Below the pieces are notes generated by a model. The model had not been told where the DNA came from and ran no database searches. It saw only the letters and a list, made by a program, of their open reading frames with translations. DNA of 64,000 bases from Minwuia thermotolerans (GTDB taxonomy: Bacteria > Pseudomonadota > Alphaproteobacteria > Minwuiales > Minwuiaceae): the NCBI RefSeq assembly GCF_002924445.1, contig NZ_PIGG01000076.1:1-64000 (forward strand), written 5' to 3'. Numbering within the stretch: the first letter of the stretch is position 1; each line of letters opens with the position of its first letter. This document shows, piece after piece, positions 54,299 to 62,448 of the stretch. The translations under genes and the position numbers were made by a program.

Positions 54299-55879
54299 AT
54301 GCAGGTGGCCGGACCCGTCGGGATCAGGGTGCGTCAGCGCCGCAAGGAGCTCGGTGTCACGCAGGTCGCGCTGGCCCAGCGCATCGGCATCTCGCCGTCC
54401 TATCTGAACCTGATCGAGGCCGACAAGCGGGCGGTCGGCGGCCGTCTGCTGAAGAAGCTGGCGGACGCCCTGGAGCTGCACCTCGACGTCCTGACGGGCA
54501 CCACCGAGCGGCGCCTGATCGAGCGCCTCGGCGAGCTGGCGGCCGACCCGTCGCTGGCGGGCCTCCGTATCGATCCCGACAGCGCCAACCTGCTGGTCAG
54601 CCGTCATCCGGACTGGGCCGCCGCCCTGCTCGCCCTGGCGCGCCTCCGGCGCGACGCGGAACAGCACGCTGCGGCGATGAGCGACCGCCTGGCCCAGGAT
54701 CCGGCGCTGGCCGGTGCGGTGCATCGGGTGCTGAACCATGCGGCGGCGGTTCGCTCCACCTCCGAGATCCTGACCAATGTCGACGATCTGACCGCCGCCC
54801 AGCGCCAGCGTTTCGTCGACATCATACTCTCCCAGAGCGGGGAGCTCTCGACCCTCGCCCAGGAGCTGGTCGAGCGTTTCGGATCCGCCGACGCGGGACC
54901 GCGCTCGCTCTCGCCGGCCGAGGAGGTCGACGACTTCATCATCCAGAACCGGTCCCACTATCCGGCGCTGGAGGACCTGGCGGCGGACCTTCGCCGCCGC
55001 GTCCGCCCCGAAGGCGCGCTGGAGGACGGCGCGCTGGCCGGCCATCTCGAGCGGCGCTTCGGCGTCGGGATACGCCACCAGTCGGCGCTGGAAGCCGATC
55101 TCGGCCGCTTCCGCAATCTCTGCCACTATGACGCCGGTGCCCGGACGCTGACCTTCCTCGACAATGCGCCGGCCTCGACGCGGCGTTTCCAGCTCGCCCG
55201 GCTGCTGGTGCGCCTGTCGGAGGCGGCGGCCGTGGCCGCGGTGGCGCGCGACGAACTGCTGTCCAGCGACGAGGCGCGGACCCGCGCCTTCGAGGCGCTG
55301 ACCTCCTACACCGCGGCCGCCATGCTGGCGCCCTATGACGCCTTCCTGGAGGACGCCGAGCGGTTCCGCTACGACGTGGAACTGCTGCGCCAGCGCTACG
55401 GCGCGAGCGTCGAGCAGGTCTTCCAGCGGCTGGTCTCGCTGCGCCGGCCGGACGCGGAGGGCATTCCCTTCGCCTTCTTCCGCGCCGATCCCTCGGGCCA
55501 TATCAGCAAGCGCTTTCCCGTCGCCGGCCTGCCGATCCCGCGCTCGGGCAATGGCTGTTCGCTGTGGCCGCTCTACAGCGTCTTCCAGACGCCCGGCCGG
55601 GTGATCCGGCAACTGGCAGAGTTTCCCAATGGCAGCCGCTACCTTTTCGTCGCCCGCACCATCCGCCACGAGCCGGGGCTGTTTCACGAACAGCCGTTCC
55701 TGCGCTCGGTGATGCTGGCCTGCGATGTGGTCTATGCCGATCGCACGGTCTACGGCGACGGCCTGGATCTGGCGAAGCGGCAGATGGCGACGGCGGTCGG
55801 GCCGGCCTGCCGCCTATGCCCCCGCCGCGCCTGCATCCATCGCGGCGAGGAATCGGTGCTGCGCGAGCGGGAGGATTGA
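54299..55879 (+). CDS. XRE-family regulator with internal DHp-like hairpin and degenerate M78 domain (ScfR/RamB-like)
   Basis: Predicted DNA-binding regulator of 526 residues. A HTH-XRE domain lies at 8-62 (RRKELGVTQVALAQRIGISPSYLNLIE). Residues 138-193 align without gaps to the HisKA hairpin of the kinase at 56607, with His142 at the phospho-His position followed by Arg instead of Glu. A peptidase-M78-like part follows, but the HExxH site is lost (FQLARLLVRL near 297-306). The C-terminal region is of the ScfR/RamB type and ends in a Cys cluster (Cys504, Cys507, Cys512, His514). It reads toward a receiver and a symporter-kinase. Confidence 0.85.
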   Translation: MQVAGPVGIRVRQRRKELGVTQVALAQRIGISPSYLNLIEADKRAVGGRLLKKLADALELHLDVLTGTTERRLIERLGELAADPSLAGLRIDPDSANLLVSRHPDWAAALLALARLRRDAEQHAAAMSDRLAQDPALAGAVHRVLNHAAAVRSTSEILTNVDDLTAAQRQRFVDIILSQSGELSTLAQELVERFGSADAGPRSLSPAEEVDDFIIQNRSHYPALEDLAADLRRRVRPEGALEDGALAGHLERRFGVGIRHQSALEADLGRFRNLCHYDAGARTLTFLDNAPASTRRFQLARLLVRLSEAAAVAAVARDELLSSDEARTRAFEALTSYTAAAMLAPYDAFLEDAERFRYDVELLRQRYGASVEQVFQRLVSLRRPDAEGIPFAFFRADPSGHISKRFPVAGLPIPRSGNGCSLWPLYSVFQTPGRVIRQLAEFPNGSRYLFVARTIRHEPGLFHEQPFLRSVMLACDVVYADRTVYGDGLDLAKRQMATAVGPACRLCPRRACIHRGEESVLRERED

Positions 55880-55959
55880 GTACCGGCGCGACTTCGTGTT
55901 CGCTAGACTTCGAGGGAACGAACCGGGCGCGCCAAGAACGCCCGGACCAGCGGGAGGGA

Positions 55960-56334
55960 ATGGATGTGGCGACCGAGGTCCTGATCGCCGAGGACGAACC
56001 GAACATCGTCGAGCTGCTGACGTTCATTCTCGAGCGCGCCGGCTGCCGCGCCCGCGCCGTCTATGACGGCGAGGCCGCGATCGAGGCGCTGCGCGGTATA
56101 CGGCCCGATGTGATGATCCTGGACCTGATGCTGCCCAAGCGGGACGGCTACGACGTGCTCAAGGCGGTCCGGGGCGACAGCCGCCTCAGCGATCTGCCGG
56201 TCGTGATGCTGACCGCCAAGGGCCAGGAGAAGGACCGCAAGGTCGCCGAATCGCTGGGCGTGTCCGCGTTCATCACCAAGCCCTTCTCGAACCAGGACGT
56301 GGTCGACTGCGTGATCGGCCTGGCCGGGCGCTAG
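55960..56334 (+). CDS. Single-domain response regulator (receiver only)
   Basis: 124 residues consisting only of a receiver domain with acidic pocket AEDEP near 10-14, phospho-acceptor Asp55 (MILDLMLPKRDGYD), Thr in MLTAKG and Lys in ITKPF. It has no output domain. The ATG at 55960 lies only 2 nt after GGAGG; a GTG at 55966 (MATEVLIAEDEP) has better spacing and may be the true start. It lies 80 nt after the XRE gene and 13 nt before the small membrane protein, directly upstream of the symporter-kinase that could phosphorylate it. Confidence 0.9.
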   Translation: MDVATEVLIAEDEPNIVELLTFILERAGCRARAVYDGEAAIEALRGIRPDVMILDLMLPKRDGYDVLKAVRGDSRLSDLPVVMLTAKGQEKDRKVAESLGVSAFITKPFSNQDVVDCVIGLAGR

Positions 56335-56347
56335 GGAGGCGGTGCCC

Positions 56348-56620
56348 ATGGACCGCCAGAAGCTCCGCGACGCCGCGCTGGTCCTGCCGGCGGCGGGGCT
56401 GATCCTGATCATGCCGCCCTTCGCCGGGCTGTTCGTCGGCGGCGGGACCCTCGCCGGCGTCCCGGCGGTGGTGCTCTACGTCTTCGGGGTCTGGGCGGGG
56501 CTGATCGCGCTGGGCGTTCTGCTGTCGCGGCGGCTGGGCCGGGCAGAGCGCCTGGCGATCGAGGACGCGGCGGCGGAAATGGAGGCCGAAGCGGCGGAGG
56601 CGGGCGATGCTGACCGCTGA
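56348..56620 (+). CDS. Small two-helix membrane protein upstream of the symporter-kinase (CbrX-like position)
   Basis: 90 residues with two hydrophobic segments (about 11-31 and 40-61) and an acidic, Ala/Glu-rich tail. Start ATG 56348 has GGAGG 8 nt upstream. It overlaps the symporter-kinase gene by 14 nt, so translation is coupled. In Pseudomonas a small ORF, cbrX, precedes and is coupled to cbrA; position and size match, but homology is not shown. It may be an accessory subunit of the symporter part. Confidence 0.75.
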   Translation: MDRQKLRDAALVLPAAGLILIMPPFAGLFVGGGTLAGVPAVVLYVFGVWAGLIALGVLLSRRLGRAERLAIEDAAAEMEAEAAEAGDADR

Positions 56621-59324
56621 CGCCGTCATCGTCATCGCGCTGGGCTATGTCGGCTTCCTGTTCCTGCTGGCCTGGTTCAGCGACCGCATGACCCGCCGCG
56701 GCAACCGCTGGATCACCAATTCGCCGCTGATCTACACGCTGTCCATCTCGGTCTACTGCACGTCGTGGACATTCTACGGCGCGGTCGGCTCCGCGGCCCG
56801 CGGCGGACTGGAGTTCGTCACCATCTATCTCGGGCCGACCCTGATCTTCATCGGCTGGTGGTATCTGCTGCGCAAGCTGGTGCGCATCGGCCACGTCCAC
56901 CGGATCTCCTCGATCGCCGACCTGATCTCGTCGCGCTTCGGCAAATCGAACACCCTGGCCGTGCTCGTCACCCTGATCGCGGTGGTCGGCACCACCCCCT
57001 ATATCGCGCTGCAGCTCAAGGCCGTGACCTCCAGCTTCGCGGTGCTGAGTTCGGCCAACGATCCGGACTTCGTCGAACTTACCGCCGCCGCCGGCGATTT
57101 CGAGGGCGCGCTCTGGGTGGCGATGGGCATGGCGCTGTTCACCATCCTGTTCGGCACCCGCAATCTGGAGGCCAATGAACAGCACCCGGGCGTGGTCGCC
57201 GCCATCGCCTTCGAGGCGCTGGTCAAGCTGCTGGCGCTGGTGCTGGTCGGCGTCTTCGTGATCTTCGCCGCCGGCGGCATGGGGGAGCTGTTCGACAATG
57301 ACAGGGCGCGGGCGCTGCTGCAGCGCGAGGACATGTTCGGCGGCCGCTGGGCGGCGCTGACCTTCCTTGCCGCCGCCGCCATACTCTGCCTGCCGCGCCA
57401 GTTCCAGGTCACGGTGGTCGAGAACTCGCACGAGGCGCACCTGCAGACCGCCGGCTGGCTGTTCCCGCTCTATCTGCTGCTGATCTGCCTGTTCGTGCTG
57501 CCCATCGCCCTGGCGGGGCTGACCATGCTGCCCGAGGGCGCGGACCCGGACATGTTCGTGCTTACCCTGCCCATGGCCGCCGACCAGGACATGCTGGCGC
57601 TGTTCGCCTTCATCGGCGGCTTTTCCTCGGCGACGTCCATGGTGATCGTGGCCTGTATCGCGCTCTCGATCATGATCTCCAACCACATCGTCATGCCGGT
57701 GGTGCTGCGCATGCCCTGGCTCGGCTTCAACCGCTCCGGCGACCTGAAGACGCTGGTGCTCAACAGCCGCCGCTTCTCCATCGTCCTGGTGCTGGGTCTG
57801 GGCCTGCTCTACTACCGCTTCTCCGCCCAGAACGAGGCCCTGGCTTCCATGGGCCTGATCGCCTTCGCCGGCGTCGCGCAGTTCCTGCCGCCCATGCTGG
57901 CGGGCCTCTACTGGCGGCGCGCCACCGCGGCCGGCGCCAAGCTGGGCCTGGTGGGCGGGGTGCTGCTGTGGACCTACACCCTGCTGCTGCCCAGCCTTGC
58001 GGCCGAAGGCAACATCGTCGCCGGAATCGTGCGCGACGGACTGGGCGGCTACGCCTTCCTCCGGCCACAGGCCCTGTTCGGCCTGACCGACATGGACCCG
58101 CTGGTTCACTCGGTCGTCTGGAGCCTGACGGCCAATGTCGTGCTGCTGGTGGCCGGTTCGCTGTTCAGCGAGCCGCGGCCGCTGGAACGGCTGCAGAGCG
58201 CGCTGTTCGTCAATGTCTTCCGCAATCCGGCGGGCAATGAATCGCGCGCCCTGGTGCGCACTGCGGCGATCGACGATCTGCGCATCCTCACCCGCCGCAT
58301 CCTGGGCGCGGAGCGGGCCGACCGGCTGTTCCGGGAGTTCGCCGTCCGCCAGGGCCATGGCGACGAGACGCCGACGCCCGACGCCTCCTTCATCGCCCAT
58401 CTGGAGCGCGAGATCGGCGGCAGCGTCGGCGCCGCTTCCGCCAGGGTGATGATCTCCGAGGTCGTCTCCGGGGAGACCATCAGCTTCGACGAGATCATCC
58501 GCATGGTCGACGAGACCCAGCAGGTGATCGAGTACAGCCAGGCGCTGGAGGCGAATTCCCGCGCGCTGGAGCGCACCGCCGGCGAGCTCAGGCGGGCCAA
58601 CGAGCGGCTGATGCGCCTGGACAACGAAAAGGACGACTTCCTCAGCCAGGTCAGCCACGAGCTCCGGACGCCGATGACCTCGATCCGCTCCTTCGCCGAG
58701 GTGCTGATGAACGCCGGGGACCTGCCGCCGGAGCAGGCGCGGCGCTTCGTCCGCATCATCCACGACGAGAGCATCCGCCTGACCGGCCTGCTGAACGAGA
58801 TCCTGGACCTCAGTCATCTGGAGCGCGGCGAGGTCAACTGGAAGATGGAACTGCTGGACCCCGAGGCTGCGGTGGAGCGCGCCATCTCCGCCTGTGAGGG
58901 GTTGGCCGCCGATTCCGGCGTCCGTATCGAGCACGAGGACGCGGGGCTGCTTGCGCGCGTCAATGGCGACCGGGACCGTATCGCCCAGGTGCTGATCAAC
59001 CTGATTTCCAACGCCATCAAGTACAACGACAACCCCGAACCCTGGGTGCGCATCGCCTGCGAGACGGCGGACGGCGACTACCGCGTCCATGTCGAAGACA
59101 ACGGCCCCGGCGTCGACGACGTCGAGGCCGATCACCTGTTTTCGAAGTTCGCCCGCGGCTGGCGGCAGATCGAGCGGGGCCGGTCCGGCACCGGTCTCGG
59201 CCTGGCGATCAGTGCGCAGATCGCCCGGCGGCTCGGCGGCCGGCTGGAGCTGACCCGCAGCGACGGGACGGGAAGCTGCTTCAGCCTGGTCCTGCCGCTG
59301 GCCCGTGTGGAGGCGGCGGAGTAG
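56607..59324 (+). CDS. SLC5 symporter-histidine kinase fusion (CbrA-type)
   Basis: 905-residue sensor. Residues 1 to about 500 form a sodium:solute symporter with about 13 membrane segments (TSWTFYGAVGSAARGGLEF, GFSSATSMVIVACIALS). A STAC-like linker (about 540-640, LRILTRRILGAERADRLFREF) follows. The HisKA domain has His684 (SHELRTPMTSIRSFAEVLM) and the ATPase domain NLISNAIKYND and GTGLGLAIS. No PAS domain is evident, unlike Pseudomonas CbrA. CbrA responds to nutrient status and histidine uptake; the ligand here is unknown. The usual CbrB-type sigma-54 regulator is not adjacent; a single receiver is. Confidence 0.92.
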   Translation: MLTADAVIVIALGYVGFLFLLAWFSDRMTRRGNRWITNSPLIYTLSISVYCTSWTFYGAVGSAARGGLEFVTIYLGPTLIFIGWWYLLRKLVRIGHVHRISSIADLISSRFGKSNTLAVLVTLIAVVGTTPYIALQLKAVTSSFAVLSSANDPDFVELTAAAGDFEGALWVAMGMALFTILFGTRNLEANEQHPGVVAAIAFEALVKLLALVLVGVFVIFAAGGMGELFDNDRARALLQREDMFGGRWAALTFLAAAAILCLPRQFQVTVVENSHEAHLQTAGWLFPLYLLLICLFVLPIALAGLTMLPEGADPDMFVLTLPMAADQDMLALFAFIGGFSSATSMVIVACIALSIMISNHIVMPVVLRMPWLGFNRSGDLKTLVLNSRRFSIVLVLGLGLLYYRFSAQNEALASMGLIAFAGVAQFLPPMLAGLYWRRATAAGAKLGLVGGVLLWTYTLLLPSLAAEGNIVAGIVRDGLGGYAFLRPQALFGLTDMDPLVHSVVWSLTANVVLLVAGSLFSEPRPLERLQSALFVNVFRNPAGNESRALVRTAAIDDLRILTRRILGAERADRLFREFAVRQGHGDETPTPDASFIAHLEREIGGSVGAASARVMISEVVSGETISFDEIIRMVDETQQVIEYSQALEANSRALERTAGELRRANERLMRLDNEKDDFLSQVSHELRTPMTSIRSFAEVLMNAGDLPPEQARRFVRIIHDESIRLTGLLNEILDLSHLERGEVNWKMELLDPEAAVERAISACEGLAADSGVRIEHEDAGLLARVNGDRDRIAQVLINLISNAIKYNDNPEPWVRIACETADGDYRVHVEDNGPGVDDVEADHLFSKFARGWRQIERGRSGTGLGLAISAQIARRLGGRLELTRSDGTGSCFSLVLPLARVEAAE

Positions 59325-59401
59325 CGCTCTCGATTGCGTCCGCGCCGCCGCTTCCCAGATTGTGAATCGTCGGAACGATGCAGTTCGCGGAGGACCAGGC
59401 C

Positions 59402-59689
59402 ATGACCGCCAATGACGCCTATCGAAAGAAGATGGAGACCCGGCTGGAGGCCATCGACGCCGAGATGGATCGGCTGAAGGCCGAGGCCAGGAGCAAGGAC
59501 GCCGACGCCCAGCTGGAATACGCCGAAAGCCTTTCGCACCTGAAAGCGCGGCGCGCCGAATTCGAACGCCGCATGGACAAGCTGCGTCAGGCCGGCGAAG
59601 CCGTGCTGGGCGATATCCAGGCGGGGGTCGAGAACGCCTGGAAGGATCTCGATGCGGCCATGGAGCGCGCCCGGGCCCGCTTCAGATAG
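59402..59689 (+). CDS. Small coiled-coil protein (Sll1863-like)
   Basis: 95 residues, almost all helical and rich in charged residues and alanine, starting at ATG 59402 with GGAGG 7 nt upstream. Heptad-like stretches run from METRLEAIDAEMDRLKAEA to LKARRAEFERRMDKLRQAGE, ending in AWKDLDAAMERARARF. Layout and ending resemble small stress-related coiled-coil proteins of the Sll1863 type. It follows the symporter-kinase after 77 nt and converges with the deoxyribosyltransferase gene. Confidence 0.78.
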   Translation: MTANDAYRKKMETRLEAIDAEMDRLKAEARSKDADAQLEYAESLSHLKARRAEFERRMDKLRQAGEAVLGDIQAGVENAWKDLDAAMERARARFR

Positions 59690-59707
59690 GGATTCGGGCG
59701 GCGCGGC

Positions 59708-60259
59708 TCACGTCAGCATCTCGGCGGCGGCGGCGACTGCGAGGCGGAAGCTCTCCAGGTCGCGGCGGATATCAGCGGGCCGCGCCGCCGGGGCGAAGAC
59801 GCCGCCCCTGGCCACCGTCGCCAGCATCAGGTTCTCGGCGAGGCCGAAATCCTCGATCAGCAACCTGTCCCGGTCGCGCGTCCCCTCCGGCCCGATCAGG
59901 CCGAGTTCCTGCACGCGTTCCATGTAGGCGCCGGGCAGGTTGGTATAGGCGAAGACGGGTTTGCCCAGGGCGCGCATGTAGCCGACCTCGAAGGCCGTGC
60001 CCGCGTCCATCCCAGGCCCGCGGAAGGGCGTGAAGTCGGCGACGATCAGGTCGGCGCGGTCCATCAGCGCCTCGTTGCCCCGGGCGATGGCGCGCGCCCT
60101 GGCCAGGGGGTCGGCGGCCCCACCGTCGCTCTCTCCGTCCACCGGCGGCAGCGGTTCCAGCCCCGCGGCGCGGCAGATGTCCGCCTTGATCGCCAGCGCC
60201 CGGCGTGCGTCCGGCAGGAACACGTCCGGTCCGGCGAGATAGGCCTTCGGGCGGGTCAT
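59708..60259 (-). CDS. Nucleoside 2-deoxyribosyltransferase family protein
   Basis: Predicted enzyme of nucleoside salvage that swaps or removes bases of 2-deoxyribonucleosides. The 183 residues begin TRPKAYLAGPDVFLPDARR and contain DLIVADFTPFRGPGMDAGTAFEVGYMRALGKPVFAY; the Glu in AFEVGYM is the expected catalytic residue. It overlaps the upstream hydrolase gene by ATGA. Confidence 0.88.
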   Translation of the reverse strand: MTRPKAYLAGPDVFLPDARRALAIKADICRAAGLEPLPPVDGESDGGAADPLARARAIARGNEALMDRADLIVADFTPFRGPGMDAGTAFEVGYMRALGKPVFAYTNLPGAYMERVQELGLIGPEGTRDRDRLLIEDFGLAENLMLATVARGGVFAPAARPADIRRDLESFRLAVAAAAEMLT

Positions 60260-61248
60260 TCGGCGGCCCGGAACCCCTTCAGCCAGCCGGTGAGCAGTTC
60301 GTTGACCTCGTCCGGCGCCTCCTGCTGGGTCCAGTGGCCGATGCCGTCCAGCAGGCGGGCGCCGCGCAGGCCGGGCAGGTTCGGCCGCATCATCGCCACC
60401 ATGTCGACGCCGGGGAGCATCTTCAGGACCAGGTCGCGGGTGCCGCCGATGAACAGCGATGGCTGGACGATCGGCGTCTTCGCGTGCGGTCTGAGGAAGG
60501 CATGATCGGCGCCGTGGTTGCGGTAGCGGTTGAGCGGCCCGCGAAAGCCGGAACGCTCGAACTCGGCCACGTAGTAGTCGATGTCCGCTTCCGTCAGCCA
60601 GGCAGGGAAGGGGTCCGGGTCGGGCAGGCGCTCCAGCAGCGCCGCGCCGTGGGGCTTGTCGACCGGCCAGGTGCCGTCCGGCGCATCGCCGGAGATGGCG
60701 TAACAGAAGCGGCGCAGACTGGCGCGGACGTCCGCCTCCAGCTCGGCTTCCGCCACGCCCTCGTCCTGGAAATAGACCTGGTAGAAGAAGCGCCCGCGGT
60801 CAGTGAAGGCAGCGCGGACGACGTCGATGAACGACCGCTCCCCCATGGGCATGTAGGGCACCGACAGCCCGGCCACGCCGCGGATCTTTTCCGGATGGAG
60901 AAGCGCGGTGTTCCAGACGATCGGCGCGCCCCAGTCGTGGCCGATCAGGATGGCGCTGCCGCCGCCCAGGGCGTCGGCGACGCCGGCGATGTCGGCGGTG
61001 ATCTCCTCCAGGCGGTAGGCCTCGACCGGGTGGGGTTTGTCGCTGCCGCCATAGCCGCGCACGTCCACCGCCGCCGCCGTGAAGCCCAGCTCCGCGATCG
61101 GCTTCATCTGGTGACGCCAGGAATACCAGCTTTCGGGGAAGCCGTGGACCATGAGCACCAGCGGCCCGTCGCCCAGCGTGGCGACGCGCAGCTCGATCCC
61201 GTTCGTCGGCACCTGCCGGAATGTCACCTCGTCCAGAATGCCGTCCAT
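60256..61248 (-). CDS. Alpha/beta hydrolase, soluble epoxide hydrolase-like
   Basis: 330 residues with HGFPESWYSWRHQM (oxyanion HGFP), the nucleophile elbow GHDWGAPIVW with Asp, a cap domain including FFYQVYFQDEGVAEAEL with tyrosines suited to epoxide opening, and GIGHWTQQEAPDEV with the catalytic His. This pattern is that of soluble epoxide hydrolases. It is distinct from the shorter hydrolase at 26889. The physiological substrate is unknown. Confidence 0.88.
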   Translation of the reverse strand: MDGILDEVTFRQVPTNGIELRVATLGDGPLVLMVHGFPESWYSWRHQMKPIAELGFTAAAVDVRGYGGSDKPHPVEAYRLEEITADIAGVADALGGGSAILIGHDWGAPIVWNTALLHPEKIRGVAGLSVPYMPMGERSFIDVVRAAFTDRGRFFYQVYFQDEGVAEAELEADVRASLRRFCYAISGDAPDGTWPVDKPHGAALLERLPDPDPFPAWLTEADIDYYVAEFERSGFRGPLNRYRNHGADHAFLRPHAKTPIVQPSLFIGGTRDLVLKMLPGVDMVAMMRPNLPGLRGARLLDGIGHWTQQEAPDEVNELLTGWLKGFRAAE

Positions 61249-61321
61249 GCCCTCGATTCCCCCCTCTGCGGTTGCGGGGGAGGAAGCTAGAACAGTTTCA
61301 TCCGCGCCGGAAGGCCGACCC

Positions 61322-61921
61322 CTACTGCCAGCCCTCGACGCCGGCCATGTTGGGCAGTTCGTGAGCGATACCCTTGTGGCAGTCGATGCACGTCTTCGCC
61401 CCGGTAATCAGGCGCTCGCGATGCGCCTCGGCCGCGCGCGGGCTCTGCCGGGTCAGGTCCATCGACTCCTCGCTGTGGCAGTTGCGGCATTCCAGCGAGT
61501 CGTTCTCCTTCAGCCGGTGCCATTCGTGCTTGGCCAGCCGCAGGCGCTCCTCCAGGAATTTCTCGCGCGTACTGATGGTGCCGAAGAGATGGCCCCAGAC
61601 TTCCTTCGAGGCCTGCATCTTGCGCGCGATCTTGTCGGTCCAGTCATGCGGCACGTGGCAGTCGGGACAGGTCGCCCGCACGCCCGAGGCGTTGGAGAAG
61701 TGGACCGTGCTCTTCAGCTCGTTGAAGACGTTGTTCTCCATCTCGTGGCAGGAAACGCAGAACTCCTCGGTGTTGGTCGCCTCCAGCGCCGTGTTGAAGC
61801 CGCCCCAGAAGATCACGCCCGCAGCGAAGCCGGCGAGGGTGACCGCGCCCAGGCTGAGGTGCAGCGGCGCCCGCCAGAGCGTGCGCCAGTAGAGCCGCAG
61901 CCAGTGAAGCAGTTTGCGCAT
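61322..61921 (-). CDS. napC: Tetraheme cytochrome c NapC
   Basis: Membrane-anchored quinol dehydrogenase that passes electrons to NapAB. The 199 residues have one N-terminal membrane helix (about 22-42) and four heme motifs: CVSCH, CPDCH, CRNCH and CIDCH, the NapC/NirT number. It lies 12 nt after napB and is the last nap gene; napC in final position fits alphaproteobacterial napEFDABC-type operons. Confidence 0.94.
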   Translation of the reverse strand: MRKLLHWLRLYWRTLWRAPLHLSLGAVTLAGFAAGVIFWGGFNTALEATNTEEFCVSCHEMENNVFNELKSTVHFSNASGVRATCPDCHVPHDWTDKIARKMQASKEVWGHLFGTISTREKFLEERLRLAKHEWHRLKENDSLECRNCHSEESMDLTRQSPRAAEAHRERLITGAKTCIDCHKGIAHELPNMAGVEGWQ

Positions 61922-61933
61922 CCCGACCTCCGC

Positions 61934-62422
61934 CTATTGCCGGTCCGCGCGGGGCGCGATCAGGCTGTCTATGTCGACGAAGCTGTTGCCGACCTCTTCG
62001 GCGACCCGGTGCTGCGGCACATGGCACTGGGTGCAGAAATAGCGCCGCGGCGAAACGGCCGCGAGAAACTGCCCGTCGCGGTCCATGAAGTGGGTGACCG
62101 AAACCATGGGCGCCCCGCTCTCGCCGGTGCGGGTCCTGGCGTGGCAGGACAGGCACTTGTTGGCGTTGAGGTCGACCTGGTAGCCGTCGATGTCGTGCGG
62201 AATGGTCGGCGGCTGCTCCGGGTAGTTGCGGACCCGCCGCTCCGCGCCGTCCTCCAGCTGCGTCATCGTCGGAGCTTCGTTGTGCTGGGACAGCGCGGCC
62301 GGTCCGCGCAGCCCCTTGAGCGCGGCGGCCGGGTCGACGTCGGTGCGGATGTCCTGGGCCAGCAGCGGCGCGGCCGCCAGCGCCAGCAGGGCGGCGGTGA
62401 TCATCGCGAGGCGCTTCGGCAT
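61934..62422 (-). CDS. napB: Periplasmic nitrate reductase diheme subunit NapB
   Basis: Small electron-transfer subunit of the NapAB complex. The 162 residues start MPKRLAMITAALLALAAAPL, a Sec signal peptide ending at AQD, and contain two heme motifs, CLSCH and CTQCH. The start ATG 62422 follows GGGAGGACAAGCAC. It lies 26 nt after the napA stop. Confidence 0.94.
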   Translation of the reverse strand: MPKRLAMITAALLALAAAPLLAQDIRTDVDPAAALKGLRGPAALSQHNEAPTMTQLEDGAERRVRNYPEQPPTIPHDIDGYQVDLNANKCLSCHARTRTGESGAPMVSVTHFMDRDGQFLAAVSPRRYFCTQCHVPQHRVAEEVGNSFVDIDSLIAPRADRQ

Positions 62423-62448
62423 GTGCTTGTCCTCCCTTGCGCGCACGC

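Noticed and set aside
55905-55910. TAGACT before the lone receiver as a -10 box
   Set aside because: No -35 at 16-18 nt spacing; the nearest TTGAGT is 22 nt away.
56409-59135. 908-codon open frame antisense to the symporter-kinase
   Set aside because: His/Gln/Asp-rich shadow; sense frame has clear symporter and kinase domains.
61258-61284. C/G-run hairpin TTCCCCCC...GGGGGAGGAA after napC
   Set aside because: Considered as the nap operon terminator, but the stem is short and no T run follows on the transcript; left out as a feature.
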